Shown here in pieces: positions 46,403-56,200 of a stretch of 64,000 nucleotides of DNA. How positions within the stretch are numbered: the first letter of the stretch is position 1; each line of letters begins with the position of its first letter. A program made the translations under genes and the position numbers. This DNA is from Microcystis aeruginosa NIES-4325 (GTDB lineage Bacteria > Cyanobacteriota > Cyanobacteriia > Cyanobacteriales > Microcystaceae): NCBI RefSeq assembly GCF_008974145.1, contig NZ_BJKP01000018.1, positions 1 through 64,000 on the forward strand, given 5' to 3'. Under the pieces are notes generated by a model. That model was not told the origin of the DNA, ran no database searches, and saw only the letters and a program-made list of their open reading frames with translations.

Positions 46403-48415
46403 TTAAGGTGAGATTTTAAGCCACTTTAAGATTTGAGGATTTTTGTCATAACGATAGGTAAAACCATCCTTGGCTAGGATCAAATTTCCGCGACTAGCTT
46501 TACTACGAACACTAGAGAGCGATAAGTCGGTTAATAGTTTCATCTCTTGATGAGAAAGTCCCTCAAGAGACTGATCGGTTTCTGGGGATTCTGACCCATA
46601 ATTAATGGTAATATCGGGTTTTACAGAATTGTCCTTAGGGGTATTAGTAAACATTTCTTGAGCTTTCTTAAGGCGATAATTTTCAACAGTCAAGAGTTCC
46701 CAACTAGAGTTAGCCGAGAGTTCTAGAACCCATTGATGATAATTAAAGAGACTTTCTCGATGACCGACACTAATAAAAGTTGTCTTACGAGCTTTTAATT
46801 GCTCATATAGAATCCTTTCGTTGACTAAATCTAGGGCGCTGGTTGCTTCATCTAAAATGATAAAACTGGGGGGATTAACTAAGAGGCGAGCAAAGGCTAG
46901 ACGTTGTTGTTCTCCTAGGGAGAGAATGTTTTCCCAGGGTTTTTCAGAGTCAAATTCATCCACCCGACTTAGTGCGTTTTGTAAATTGACTTGTTGCAAT
47001 ACTGCTTGAATTTCGCTATTAGTTATCTGACGATCGGTCTGAGGATAGAGCAGTTGTTCGCGTAAGGTTCCTAAGATAATGTAGGGACGTTGGGGTAAAA
47101 AGAGAATTTCTTCAAGGGGTGGCCGTATTAAACGTCCGGTACCGGAATTCCATAAACCCGCGATCGCTCGTAGGAGGGAACTTTTGCCGCGGCCACTAGG
47201 GCCAACAATCAGTAATCCTTCACCTGGTTGAACAGAAAGAGATAGATCTTCGACAATTACCTGCTCATAGTCGGGAGTTTGTAAAGTGACTTTCTCAAAG
47301 GCAAAATGATTTTCTTCTATAGTTTTGATCGTGCTGATATTCTCCGGTTGTTGAGTGACGGTTTCTAGGGCAGTCGCAAATTCATTTAAACGTTCAACAT
47401 AACTAGAAAATCGTCCCGAAATGCCAAATTCAGTGATCAGGTCGCCCAAAGAAGTAGCGAATATATAACAGGCTGTGGAAGCTTGTTCCACCTGTCCATA
47501 ATCGATCTCACCTCTAATATACAAAGGTCCCAGAATTAAGAAGGGAAATACTTGAATAGCGGCTTGATAGCCCCTAGCAAACAGTTCGTTCCCTCTTTCC
47601 CAATCAATTTTATCGAGAGTATCTTCTAATACCTTTTTAAATCTTCGCTGAATGATATTTAATTCTTCTTTTTCCCCCCGAAAAAAAGCGATGGATTCAG
47701 CATGATTCCGAACGTGAGTTAACGCATAATTATAATCAGCTTTTGAAGCTAATTGCTTTTCATTGATCTTGATTAATTCTTGATTTAAATAAAGGGCGAT
47801 AAAATTACCGATGACTGTATAAATAAGTAGGGGAATAGCAATCCGCTCAGAAATCGTCCAAATCACCACTAAAAAGACAAGCATCTTCAGGCTTTTTTCT
47901 AGGAAAGATGAGAAAAAGCTAAGAGCATTACTGGTGATCGGTTCAATTTCTTGAGCAATGCGTTGATCGGGATTATCAATATCAGATTTGAAATTAATTC
48001 TATAATAGGCACGTTTATGGAAGTATTTAGTTAAAACCTGACTATTTAGCCATTCATACCAATCTAAAGCAATTTTTTTGGAAATATTTTTACTGTAACC
48101 GACTAGCAGTGTCACCAAGATCAGCCCAATCACATAGGCGATCAATTCCCGATTAAATTTGGCATAGTCTCCCTGTTGTACAATTGCGTCAATCAAGCGA
48201 CGAATAGCAAAACTATTAAAAAGCGTTACGACTACTAGCCCGAGGATTAGAAAAAGTAGCAAAAATAGCATTCCCCAGCCACGAATTACTGCGGGAAAGC
48301 TTCTTGCTCCTGGTTCGGTCGGATACCAGTAAGGTTGAGTAATCGCCTTGACATCTTTCAAAAATTGGTTAAAAGAAGCAAGTACATTTTTATTTTCAGC
48401 AACTTGGGTTGACAT
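46403..48415 (-). CDS. SbmA/BacA-like ABC transporter with fused ATPase
   Basis: The 670-residue protein has an N-terminal multi-helix region of the SbmA/BacA/YddA type (PYWYPTEPGARSFPAVIRGW, LDWYEWLNSQVLTKYFHKR) and a C-terminal ABC domain with Walker A VGPSGRGKSS, signature LSLGEQQRLAFARLL and Walker B FIILDEATSALD. A 110-residue tail follows. Such fusions export peptides and are frequent in cyanobacterial peptide clusters. As the last gene of the minus-strand arm, it probably exports the cluster product. Confidence 0.88.
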   Translation of the reverse strand: MSTQVAENKNVLASFNQFLKDVKAITQPYWYPTEPGARSFPAVIRGWGMLFLLLFLILGLVVVTLFNSFAIRRLIDAIVQQGDYAKFNRELIAYVIGLILVTLLVGYSKNISKKIALDWYEWLNSQVLTKYFHKRAYYRINFKSDIDNPDQRIAQEIEPITSNALSFFSSFLEKSLKMLVFLVVIWTISERIAIPLLIYTVIGNFIALYLNQELIKINEKQLASKADYNYALTHVRNHAESIAFFRGEKEELNIIQRRFKKVLEDTLDKIDWERGNELFARGYQAAIQVFPFLILGPLYIRGEIDYGQVEQASTACYIFATSLGDLITEFGISGRFSSYVERLNEFATALETVTQQPENISTIKTIEENHFAFEKVTLQTPDYEQVIVEDLSLSVQPGEGLLIVGPSGRGKSSLLRAIAGLWNSGTGRLIRPPLEEILFLPQRPYIILGTLREQLLYPQTDRQITNSEIQAVLQQVNLQNALSRVDEFDSEKPWENILSLGEQQRLAFARLLVNPPSFIILDEATSALDLVNERILYEQLKARKTTFISVGHRESLFNYHQWVLELSANSSWELLTVENYRLKKAQEMFTNTPKDNSVKPDITINYGSESPETDQSLEGLSHQEMKLLTDLSLSSVRSKASRGNLILAKDGFTYRYDKNPQILKWLKISP

Positions 48416-48476
48416 ATTTCCAAAAAAAAGGGGTTGACGCTATTGGTAGTCGGGCAGCAGTTGAGCCTTTGCTAGT

Positions 48477-49673
48477 TTAACATTTTTGTCTCATATTTTT
48501 CCAAGCAAGTAAATAAGTAGAGATCAGGGATAAATCGAGAGGATGACAAACGATTGAGCTATGGGCTAATCCCTCGATAGTTTGACAAGCATCGAAGCGA
48601 GGCTTTGTCTGACCAATCATTTTAGCTGATTTTAAAATAATTGGGAAGCAAGAACTAACGGCTTTTTCTCCTCCCTGCTCAAAAAGGTAATTTTCAACCA
48701 TCACTAACCAATTTTTAGCGGATACCGCTTCAGTGGCATAACCACAGGCATTAATTAGTTCAAAAAGTCTCTGCCATGAAATTGATTCAGGATTAACTAA
48801 ATGAAAGGTTTTTCCCAGAAGTTGCTTGTGCCTTGAGAGATAAACAATAGCTTTACTGGCATAGTCAATGGGAATGATATTTATATCCACATCAAAAGTG
48901 GGAAATTTTTCTGATTTAATACATATTTGAATAAACTGAAAAAAGAAATTATTCGATTTTCTATAAATTCCAGTTTTGCTGTCACCCATAATTCTTGTGG
49001 GTCGATAAATAGAGACGGGCAAACCTCTTTTTTGAGCTAGGTGTATTAATTCTTCAGCAACCCATTTGCTTTGTTTATAGCCCGTATTTAAACTGGGAGA
49101 AAATCGAGGAAATTCTGTCTCTCTAATGGGTGTATCTTGTCTATGAGCCTGACTAAAAAAAATGGCCAGTGTCGAGATAAAATGAACAGGTTTAGTTTTT
49201 CTTAGTCCGGCTAACTTAAGAATTTCTTGAGTTCCCAGAACATTAACCGCTTTCATTTGATAGTAAGGGGGGATCGGGTGGTTTTGTGATCCGTTATGAT
49301 AAATAACATCAATCTCGGTGGCTAATTGACAAAACTCTTTCTCAGAAAGACCTAACAATGGTTGAGCCAAATCGCCAAGCATTGGGATAATACGATCATC
49401 AAAAGGTTCCTGCCAAAGTTGGTAAGATTGGAGGTTTTCTTTTAGTCGCTGTTTACCAGTTTCTAAAGTATGACAACGAATTAAACAATAGATATTAGCG
49501 GTGGTTTGATCGATCAGTTCCCGGAGCAAATAAGCCCCTAAAAATCCAGTAGCGCCAGTTAAAAAAATTGATTTTGGCTCGTCAATATCCTCCTTCAGAG
49601 GACTGTCAAAACTGATATCAGGATTAAGAATAGCTTCTGTTTTTAAATTTGGAATACATTCTTGATTGCTCAT
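48477..49673 (-). CDS. Stand-alone thioester reductase-like enzyme
   Basis: The 398-residue protein is of the short-chain dehydrogenase-like thioester reductase (NAD_binding_4) type: SIFLTGATGFLGAYLLRELI with the NADPH loop, DVIYHNGSQNHPIPPYY, and NTGYKQSKWVAEELIHLA with the catalytic Tyr and Lys. These release a carrier-bound acyl or peptidyl chain as an aldehyde. No carrier is fused. It lies 61 bases before the exporter and 17 after the O-methyltransferase, so it probably acts in the same path. Confidence 0.88.
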   Translation of the reverse strand: MSNQECIPNLKTEAILNPDISFDSPLKEDIDEPKSIFLTGATGFLGAYLLRELIDQTTANIYCLIRCHTLETGKQRLKENLQSYQLWQEPFDDRIIPMLGDLAQPLLGLSEKEFCQLATEIDVIYHNGSQNHPIPPYYQMKAVNVLGTQEILKLAGLRKTKPVHFISTLAIFFSQAHRQDTPIRETEFPRFSPSLNTGYKQSKWVAEELIHLAQKRGLPVSIYRPTRIMGDSKTGIYRKSNNFFFQFIQICIKSEKFPTFDVDINIIPIDYASKAIVYLSRHKQLLGKTFHLVNPESISWQRLFELINACGYATEAVSAKNWLVMVENYLFEQGGEKAVSSCFPIILKSAKMIGQTKPRFDACQTIEGLAHSSIVCHPLDLSLISTYLLAWKNMRQKC

Positions 49674-49690
49674 TATTTGCTAGGACATAT

Positions 49691-50728
49691 CTAATTTAAT
49701 TTAGGGAGTGGACTTGCTTCAATCAAACTCTGCACAGGCATAGTGTCAATAATTCTATCTATTTGAAATCCAGCACTTGTTAATAGGACTTTTAATTCAT
49801 TTTCTGAGCGAATTTTTCCTGAATGAAGCATCCATAACTGTAGATCAGCTAAATTGTCTCTCCAATAAATTTTGCGGATAATTCTTTCTGCAATTAATAA
49901 TCGAGATGTGGAAGGCATATACTGGCGACAGTTTTTGAGAATATCAACCACTTGTTGATCATTCCAACTGAGCAAAACTTGCTTAAGTAAATAAACATCC
50001 GCTACGACGGGAACCGATTCAAAAAAATCTCCACTTATCAACTCACAGCGTTCGCTTACCCCTTCCTGTTTCAATAAATTTTTGGCTTTTTCAAGGGAGT
50101 ATGGCTGTTCAAAAAGTATCCCTTTTATTTGAGGGTAACGTTTTAAGATAGCAGCAATCAGTTTTCCCTGACCGCCTCCAATATCTGCCAATACTTCTAC
50201 GGAGGAAAAATCATAAGCTTCTAATATTTTGGCTATTTGGAATGTGGTTATATCATTCATTGATTGATCATAAACTTTATTTTGGCTAGGATTCTCTCGA
50301 TGGTACTCCTCAATATCAAGACCATACATGGCTTTAAAAGCTCCTTCACCAGTCGTTAAACTTTGGGTAAAATTGCCCCAACAAGCATAACTTTCTTCTA
50401 TCTCGGTAATTAGCCAGTTGCGTAAAGTTCCCACTTGATCATCCCTTAGATAAGCCGCTAAGGGAGTATTTTGAAAATAATCCGGTTGATTTTCTTGCAA
50501 AACTCCTAAACTGACCAAAGTTCGTAAAAGACGATAGAGAGAATCAGCATGAGTGTTAGTTTCCGTCGCTAATTCTTGATAGTGTTTTGAGCCATCTCCT
50601 AACAGATCAAGAATTCCTAATTTTACAGCAGCATAAATACATTGACTGATCTGAAACCCCCTAATCATCAGTAAAACGGTGTCTCTAGGAGATATTTGAT
50701 TTGGGTTTTCCCCAGGAAGATTAAACAT
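49691..50728 (-). CDS. SAM-dependent O-methyltransferase, paralog 1
   Basis: The 345-residue protein has the dimerisation start (ISPRDTVLLMIRGFQISQCIY) and the methyltransferase core (VLADIGGGQGKLIAAIL, ADVYLLKQVLLSWNDQQ) of the acetylserotonin/caffeate O-methyltransferase type. The target would be a phenolic hydroxyl. It is intact, in contrast to its paralog at 58477-59503, with which it aligns along the whole length. It lies 73 bases downstream of the acyl-CoA dehydrogenase gene. Confidence 0.9.
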   Translation of the reverse strand: MFNLPGENPNQISPRDTVLLMIRGFQISQCIYAAVKLGILDLLGDGSKHYQELATETNTHADSLYRLLRTLVSLGVLQENQPDYFQNTPLAAYLRDDQVGTLRNWLITEIEESYACWGNFTQSLTTGEGAFKAMYGLDIEEYHRENPSQNKVYDQSMNDITTFQIAKILEAYDFSSVEVLADIGGGQGKLIAAILKRYPQIKGILFEQPYSLEKAKNLLKQEGVSERCELISGDFFESVPVVADVYLLKQVLLSWNDQQVVDILKNCRQYMPSTSRLLIAERIIRKIYWRDNLADLQLWMLHSGKIRSENELKVLLTSAGFQIDRIIDTMPVQSLIEASPLPKLN

Positions 50729-50801
50729 AATTTAATGACCTTTTTGATTGAGCTTACGGATTCCCTAAAAAGGGTATTTTTTGCTAAGAATAGATCCTTG
50801 G

Positions 50802-51911
50802 CTAAATTATTAACGATTTTACCTTACTTGTCAACAATTCTAGGCTTGACTGTATTATTCCCTCAGTTTGACCAGAAACAGCAAAAACTAGAGCCTCTCG
50901 ATAAATTCTTTGAGCGGGGTGGCTGACTAAATTAGCTGCGCCTTTAGAAATAGTAACCGCCGCCAGAGTACAACGCCATGCCAAGTCAATAGTCCAAGCT
51001 CGCAATTTGTGTTTTTCTGCCAAATCTAAAGCTGGATTGTTATTAGCTTTCTTGAGAGAATTTTTACAGCTATCTAATTCTGAAGACAAGGCTTCAAAAG
51101 CATCCTTAATAAAAGGCTGAGAATTTTTTTGCACAGTATTTTGTAGGATATCTAAGGCTGCATAAGCACATCCGATAGTTGCAAAAGTAAATCGAGTCAA
51201 GATTCTATTTTTATCATTTTCCGCCATCCAACTTGCTGATTTAATATCAACCACAAGCTCTTCAGACAAAAACCATTCGTTCAGGATAACACTCACCGTG
51301 TTAGTGGATGTCATCGCCCCTAGTTGCGCTGGTTCAGTAAAGCTAATTACACCCCCTTGCTCCTGAACCATTTCTTGAAAAGGAACTATCCCAAAAAGAG
51401 AGTCACCACTAGGTAAAGCAGCCACGACAATAAGTTCCTCCAATATGTCCCAACCGCTCGCCCAAGGTACTTTTCCTTCTAACTGATAGCCCCCAGGCAC
51501 GGGGAAGGTTTTTAAGGGCTGTTCGTTAGTCCTTCGCCAATGAGAATTACTGGCGCCTAACAAAAGTTTGCCTTGGCTCATTAAAGGCAAATATTTTTGT
51601 TTTAACGTCAAGTTTTCGCTGCGCGACAGCATGACTCCCGCCCCCTGGTGTTGAGTTTGCAAAAATGCCAAAGCACCAGAATATCTGGCTACTAACGCTT
51701 GAAAATCATCAAAAGTTTCTTGACTCACTTGAGTCCCCCCCCATTGAGGGGGAATTCTTAATCCCAATAAACCTAATTCTGCCAGACCATGAAGTGCTTG
51801 TCGCAAAGCATTGGTGTCCCGATCAATTTCTGTTGCATTAGGGGCAACGGATGATATTAAATAGGATTTAGCTGTTTGTAGCAGACTGTTTTGAGCGATC
51901 ATCTTTAACAC
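50802..51911 (-). CDS. Acyl-CoA dehydrogenase-like flavoprotein
   Basis: The 369-residue protein matches the acyl-CoA dehydrogenase fold (LAELGLLGLRIPPQWGGTQV, GAVMLSRS-like region, VPWASGWD, TNTVSVILNEWFL). The conserved C-terminal helix region with AFAVSGQTEG ends it. In clusters such enzymes dehydrogenate carrier-bound acyl chains or hydroxylate with flavin. It starts 7 bases inside the aminotransferase gene, so the two are translationally coupled. The exact substrate is unknown. Confidence 0.83.
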   Translation of the reverse strand: MLKMIAQNSLLQTAKSYLISSVAPNATEIDRDTNALRQALHGLAELGLLGLRIPPQWGGTQVSQETFDDFQALVARYSGALAFLQTQHQGAGVMLSRSENLTLKQKYLPLMSQGKLLLGASNSHWRRTNEQPLKTFPVPGGYQLEGKVPWASGWDILEELIVVAALPSGDSLFGIVPFQEMVQEQGGVISFTEPAQLGAMTSTNTVSVILNEWFLSEELVVDIKSASWMAENDKNRILTRFTFATIGCAYAALDILQNTVQKNSQPFIKDAFEALSSELDSCKNSLKKANNNPALDLAEKHKLRAWTIDLAWRCTLAAVTISKGAANLVSHPAQRIYREALVFAVSGQTEGIIQSSLELLTSKVKSLII

Positions 51912-53269
51912 ACCTCAACCAATTTTAAAGAATGTTTTACTTGCTTGAAAGTTAACTCTAACTTTTCCACCAATTCATCACATTGAGTTTCTGTGATAAT
52001 AAAGGGTGGCGAAATTAAGATATGGTCTCCATCGACTCCGACACCAGTACCAAACCTCCCTCTGAGGATTAATCCATTTTCTAAGCCTACTTGCATAATT
52101 TTTTCAGTAATACCCAGGGAACGAGAAAAAGGTTGATGATTGTCTCGATTTTTAACAAATTCAATTCCTATTAATAATCCTTCCCCCCGAACATCGCCTA
52201 TGATTGGCTCCCGTTCAGCCAGTTTTTCTAATTGATGTTTGAGGTATTTACCCATCACTGCACATCGTTCTATTAAATTATGTTTAGCCATATAGTTCTG
52301 CACAGCTAAAGCCGCAGCGCAACTAATAGGATGACCGGCATAGGTAAACAATGACAGGGGTATATTTTTAGTTGCATTGTCAAATACTTCCCGAACCCGT
52401 TGATGAACAATAACTGCACCAATAGGAGCGTACCCGCTGCTTAAGGCTTTCGTGGCTGTAATTATATCGGGAATTGCCGCCCAATGGTCAACCCCAAAGT
52501 TTTTACCCGTTCGACCAAAACCCGTGATAACTTCCTCAGAAATCCAAAGAATATCATAGAAATCACAAATTTCTCGCACTTTTTCATAATAGCCAGGAGG
52601 CGGAACAATGGCACTCCCGGCACCGCCAATAATCGGTTCAGCCACGAAAGCTGCTATGGTATCTGCTCCTTCTTGTTCGATTATTCTTGCTAGTTCATTA
52701 GCACAAGTTAATTCACAACTGGGATAGGTAAGTTTATAGGGACATTGATAACAGTGAGGTGCTTGAATATGGGGAAAATTTAAGAGGTCAAAGGGTGATA
52801 AACTTTCTCGCACAAACCTACTACCAGTCATGGCGAGAGTGGCAATTGTATGTCCGTGATAGCTATGCCAACGAGAAATAATTTTGTATTTGCTGGCTTT
52901 GCCTCGTAGTTTATGGTAATAAAGAGCTATTTGAAAAGCCATTTCATTAGCGGTTGAACCACTGGTGACAAAACCGACTCTATCCATACCTTCGGGAGCC
53001 ATTGTTGTCACCACATTGGCCAACTTTTCCTGGGGTTCACTGGTGAATTGAGCCTTATGAATAAAACACAGTTGACGAGCTTGTTCTGCCATGGCATCGG
53101 CCACTTCTGTGACACCATGACCGATGGAAATAACATGAGTCCCCCCGATGGCATCTAGATAGATTTTTCCCTCTGAATCATAAACATAAATACCTTTTCC
53201 CGATTCTGCCATTAAACAGGTATTATGCCAACGAGTTGTATTGAAAACATGGGATTGATCGGGTTTCAT
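51905..53269 (-). CDS. Class III aminotransferase (PLP)
   Basis: The 454-residue enzyme has the PLP pattern: GSTANEMAFQIALYY, RWHSYHGHTIATLA, and the DEE-type catalytic part WISEEVITGFGRTGKNFG, with the Schiff-base Lys in TATKALSSGYAPIGA. Class III enzymes aminate omega-amino acids, aldehydes or keto acids. In the cluster it could aminate an aldehyde from the thioester reductase or a beta-keto chain. Its ATG overlaps the NRPS stop by four bases. Confidence 0.92.
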   Translation of the reverse strand: MKPDQSHVFNTTRWHNTCLMAESGKGIYVYDSEGKIYLDAIGGTHVISIGHGVTEVADAMAEQARQLCFIHKAQFTSEPQEKLANVVTTMAPEGMDRVGFVTSGSTANEMAFQIALYYHKLRGKASKYKIISRWHSYHGHTIATLAMTGSRFVRESLSPFDLLNFPHIQAPHCYQCPYKLTYPSCELTCANELARIIEQEGADTIAAFVAEPIIGGAGSAIVPPPGYYEKVREICDFYDILWISEEVITGFGRTGKNFGVDHWAAIPDIITATKALSSGYAPIGAVIVHQRVREVFDNATKNIPLSLFTYAGHPISCAAALAVQNYMAKHNLIERCAVMGKYLKHQLEKLAEREPIIGDVRGEGLLIGIEFVKNRDNHQPFSRSLGITEKIMQVGLENGLILRGRFGTGVGVDGDHILISPPFIITETQCDELVEKLELTFKQVKHSLKLVEVC

Positions 53270-56200
53270 TGATTGACGATTACCTCTAATAAATTTTCAA
53301 AATTTGACGCTATCCTAGTGATAGTATCTGCTTGAAACAACTCTTTTTTATACTTCCACCATAGCTGAATAACAGTTCCTGAAGGAGTATTTTTTTTCCA
53401 GAACAATATTCCTAAATCTACTCTTGCCATTGATGATTTAATCGGTATGGGGGTGACATTCAAACCCGATAATTCTAAATGATCTGTGGGAGCTTTTTGT
53501 AAAAAGTCTAAATACACTCTAAAAAAGCGTTTATTTCGCTCTATCGGCGGGTCAAAGGTTTTGGCGATTTGCTCAAAAGGTACATCTTGGTGAGTGATAA
53601 CAGCAAGCATCTCCTGTTGAACCCGTTTTAATAGGTGAAAAAAGTGGTCATTTTCGCCAAAATTAAGTCTTAAAAGCAAGTGCTTACCAAAATCTCCCAT
53701 GACAGATGCAAATTGCTGCTGATTGCTATCAATCGCTGGAACGCAGATAACGAGACTTTCCTGAGAATCGTACTGATGGAGTAAAAGTCCAAAGGCAGTG
53801 GCGATGGTGGTAAAAAAAGTCACTTTTTGTTTCTGACTCAAAATTTCTAACTGAGTAGTCAGTTCAGGAGAAATCTGCGTTTTTAGGGTGGCTGCCTGGA
53901 AGCTTTGCACCTCTGGTAGCGATCTGTCAGTGGGAAGGTTTAAAGGTTGGGGTTCTCGACTTAACCACTGTTGCCAATAGTCGCGCCTTATTTTTAGTCC
54001 TTCTTCTGTAAGAGATTGACGTTCGGCGATTGCATAATCGCTATATTGTAGGGGTAATTCGTCCAAAGGAGAAGGGTTATCAGAGAGGAAAGTATCGTAG
54101 AGAAGACTCAACTCTGCCATTAATATTTCCGAAGATTGTTCATTGGCCAGCATTATGTGTAAACCGATCAGCAAAATATGAGATGTTTCCGACAATTGTA
54201 GTAGATTAACAAACAACCAAGGATCTTTGTCCAGAAAAACTTGGTTTTTGATTTTTTCTGCGGTTATTCTTTCTATTTCTTGCTGTTGCTCTACTTCTGA
54301 GCGGTTTTGCAGATCAATAATTTCAAGAGCTATCTTTGTATTGGGATAGACAACCTGCCTTAAAGAACCATTGATTTCTTCTAATTTTGTTCTTAGAATT
54401 TCATGGCGACGAATAATCTCATTAAAACTTTTTTCCAAAATAGCTACATTCAGCTTTCCTTCCAGATGGAAGTAGTTAGGTAGATAATAAAAGCTACCTA
54501 AATGACGATAATCCCAAAATCGCTCTTGAGCAAAAGAGGGCGGATAATAGCGAATTTCGTCAGCAGATTGGGAATTTGTTGCTTCAATTCTGTTAAATGT
54601 TGATGATTTTTTTGACAAACAAGTTACTAATTCAGCAATGGTGGGCGACTGAAATAGGTCAAGCATCTGCAAGTTTTTATTCAACTTTTCTTGGATTCTA
54701 TTCAATAAAATAATGACTTTGAGAGAATTTCCGCCTAACTCAAAGAAGTTATCATTAATACCTATTGGCTCTAGTTGCAGAACTTCAGACCACAAGTTCG
54801 CTAATATTTCTTCTTCTCGATTACGAGGAGCCACAAAATTAGCTTTATTACTGGTTAATAGATAACTCGGTTTTGCCAGTTTTGACAAGGCTAGACGGTC
54901 TATTTTATCATTAGGCGTAAGGGGCAATTTGTCTAAAATACTGATGGCATTGGGCAGCATATATTCTGGCAATTGACTTTTGATAAATTGACTGAGTTCT
55001 AATACTAATTGCTGCTTAAATTTAATCTCGATTGGATTATTGGCATAGGTAAATATATCTTCAATAGGAGAACTAATGGAAAAAATTGCTGGTTGGAATG
55101 GTGCGGATTTATGGCTAAAAACTAGATCATAATATCCTGTGGCATCGGTGTTAATCCAGCTAATCTCTAGGTGATAAGGTAAGTCCTCCACAAGAGCCAT
55201 TATCCGATCAATTTCTACCCCATGCTTCGGCTGCTTACCTAGCCACTGGTTTAGTTGCTTAAGTGAGTCGCTTTGATCAGCTTCTTCTAACCATTGTTGA
55301 ACCTTAACTTCCTTGCTCAAACGAGCATTAGGAATACGAGAAATACCTAAATTTTTCGGTTGATCTTCAGTTAAAATACGTTTAACTTCGTCTAAGTTCA
55401 GTTGTTCTTTTTGCCAGTCTAACCAATCAATCTCTGTCAACGGTTCAACGGAACTATTGATAGATAAAATCGCCTCGTAACGAAAGCGAGTTAATTCATT
55501 ATCATAAACCCCAGTTTTGGGTTTTATTTGCACATGAGTAATTTCAGGAAATTGTTGTTGAAGTTCTAGGAAGAAAAAGGGATGTAATAACAACTCTTCT
55601 TCTGCTTGTTGTTTGCGGGTAATTCTTTCTTGTAATTGACAGGCAAGAACATGATCATTAGCCCGATAAGCTTCTACAGAATTACAATAGGTTGGCAAAA
55701 GGGCTAAATTACGAATATCTCCAACAAGAATATGACCTCCTTTTTTAACCCGTTTAATTAACCCTTCTAAAACTTGCAATAGGTAGGCGGTACTGGGGAA
55801 ATGTTGCAGCACAGAGTTCATGATAACAGTATCAAAACTTTCTGACTCCAACCCCGCTAAATCATCGGCGCTTCGTTCCCACAAAGTTACATGATCTAAA
55901 CCGCCTATTGTTTGCTGAATTTTCCGAATATGATCTAAAGCAGGACGAGAAAAATCAAGACCTACATACTCGGAACAATCCGGGGCAACTCGAGTTAATA
56001 ATAATCCGGTGCCGCAGCCAATTTCTAAAACTTTTTCTGGGTGTAATTCTTGAATGCGCTCAACGGTTTTATTAACCCATTCGTGCATTTCTTCTTCGGG
56101 AATTGGCTGTCCGTCATAACTACTATCCCAACCAATAATATTAAAAGTAAGATCACTTTGAATAGGTGTTTTACTATCGGTTTGCTGATTAACAGTTTTC

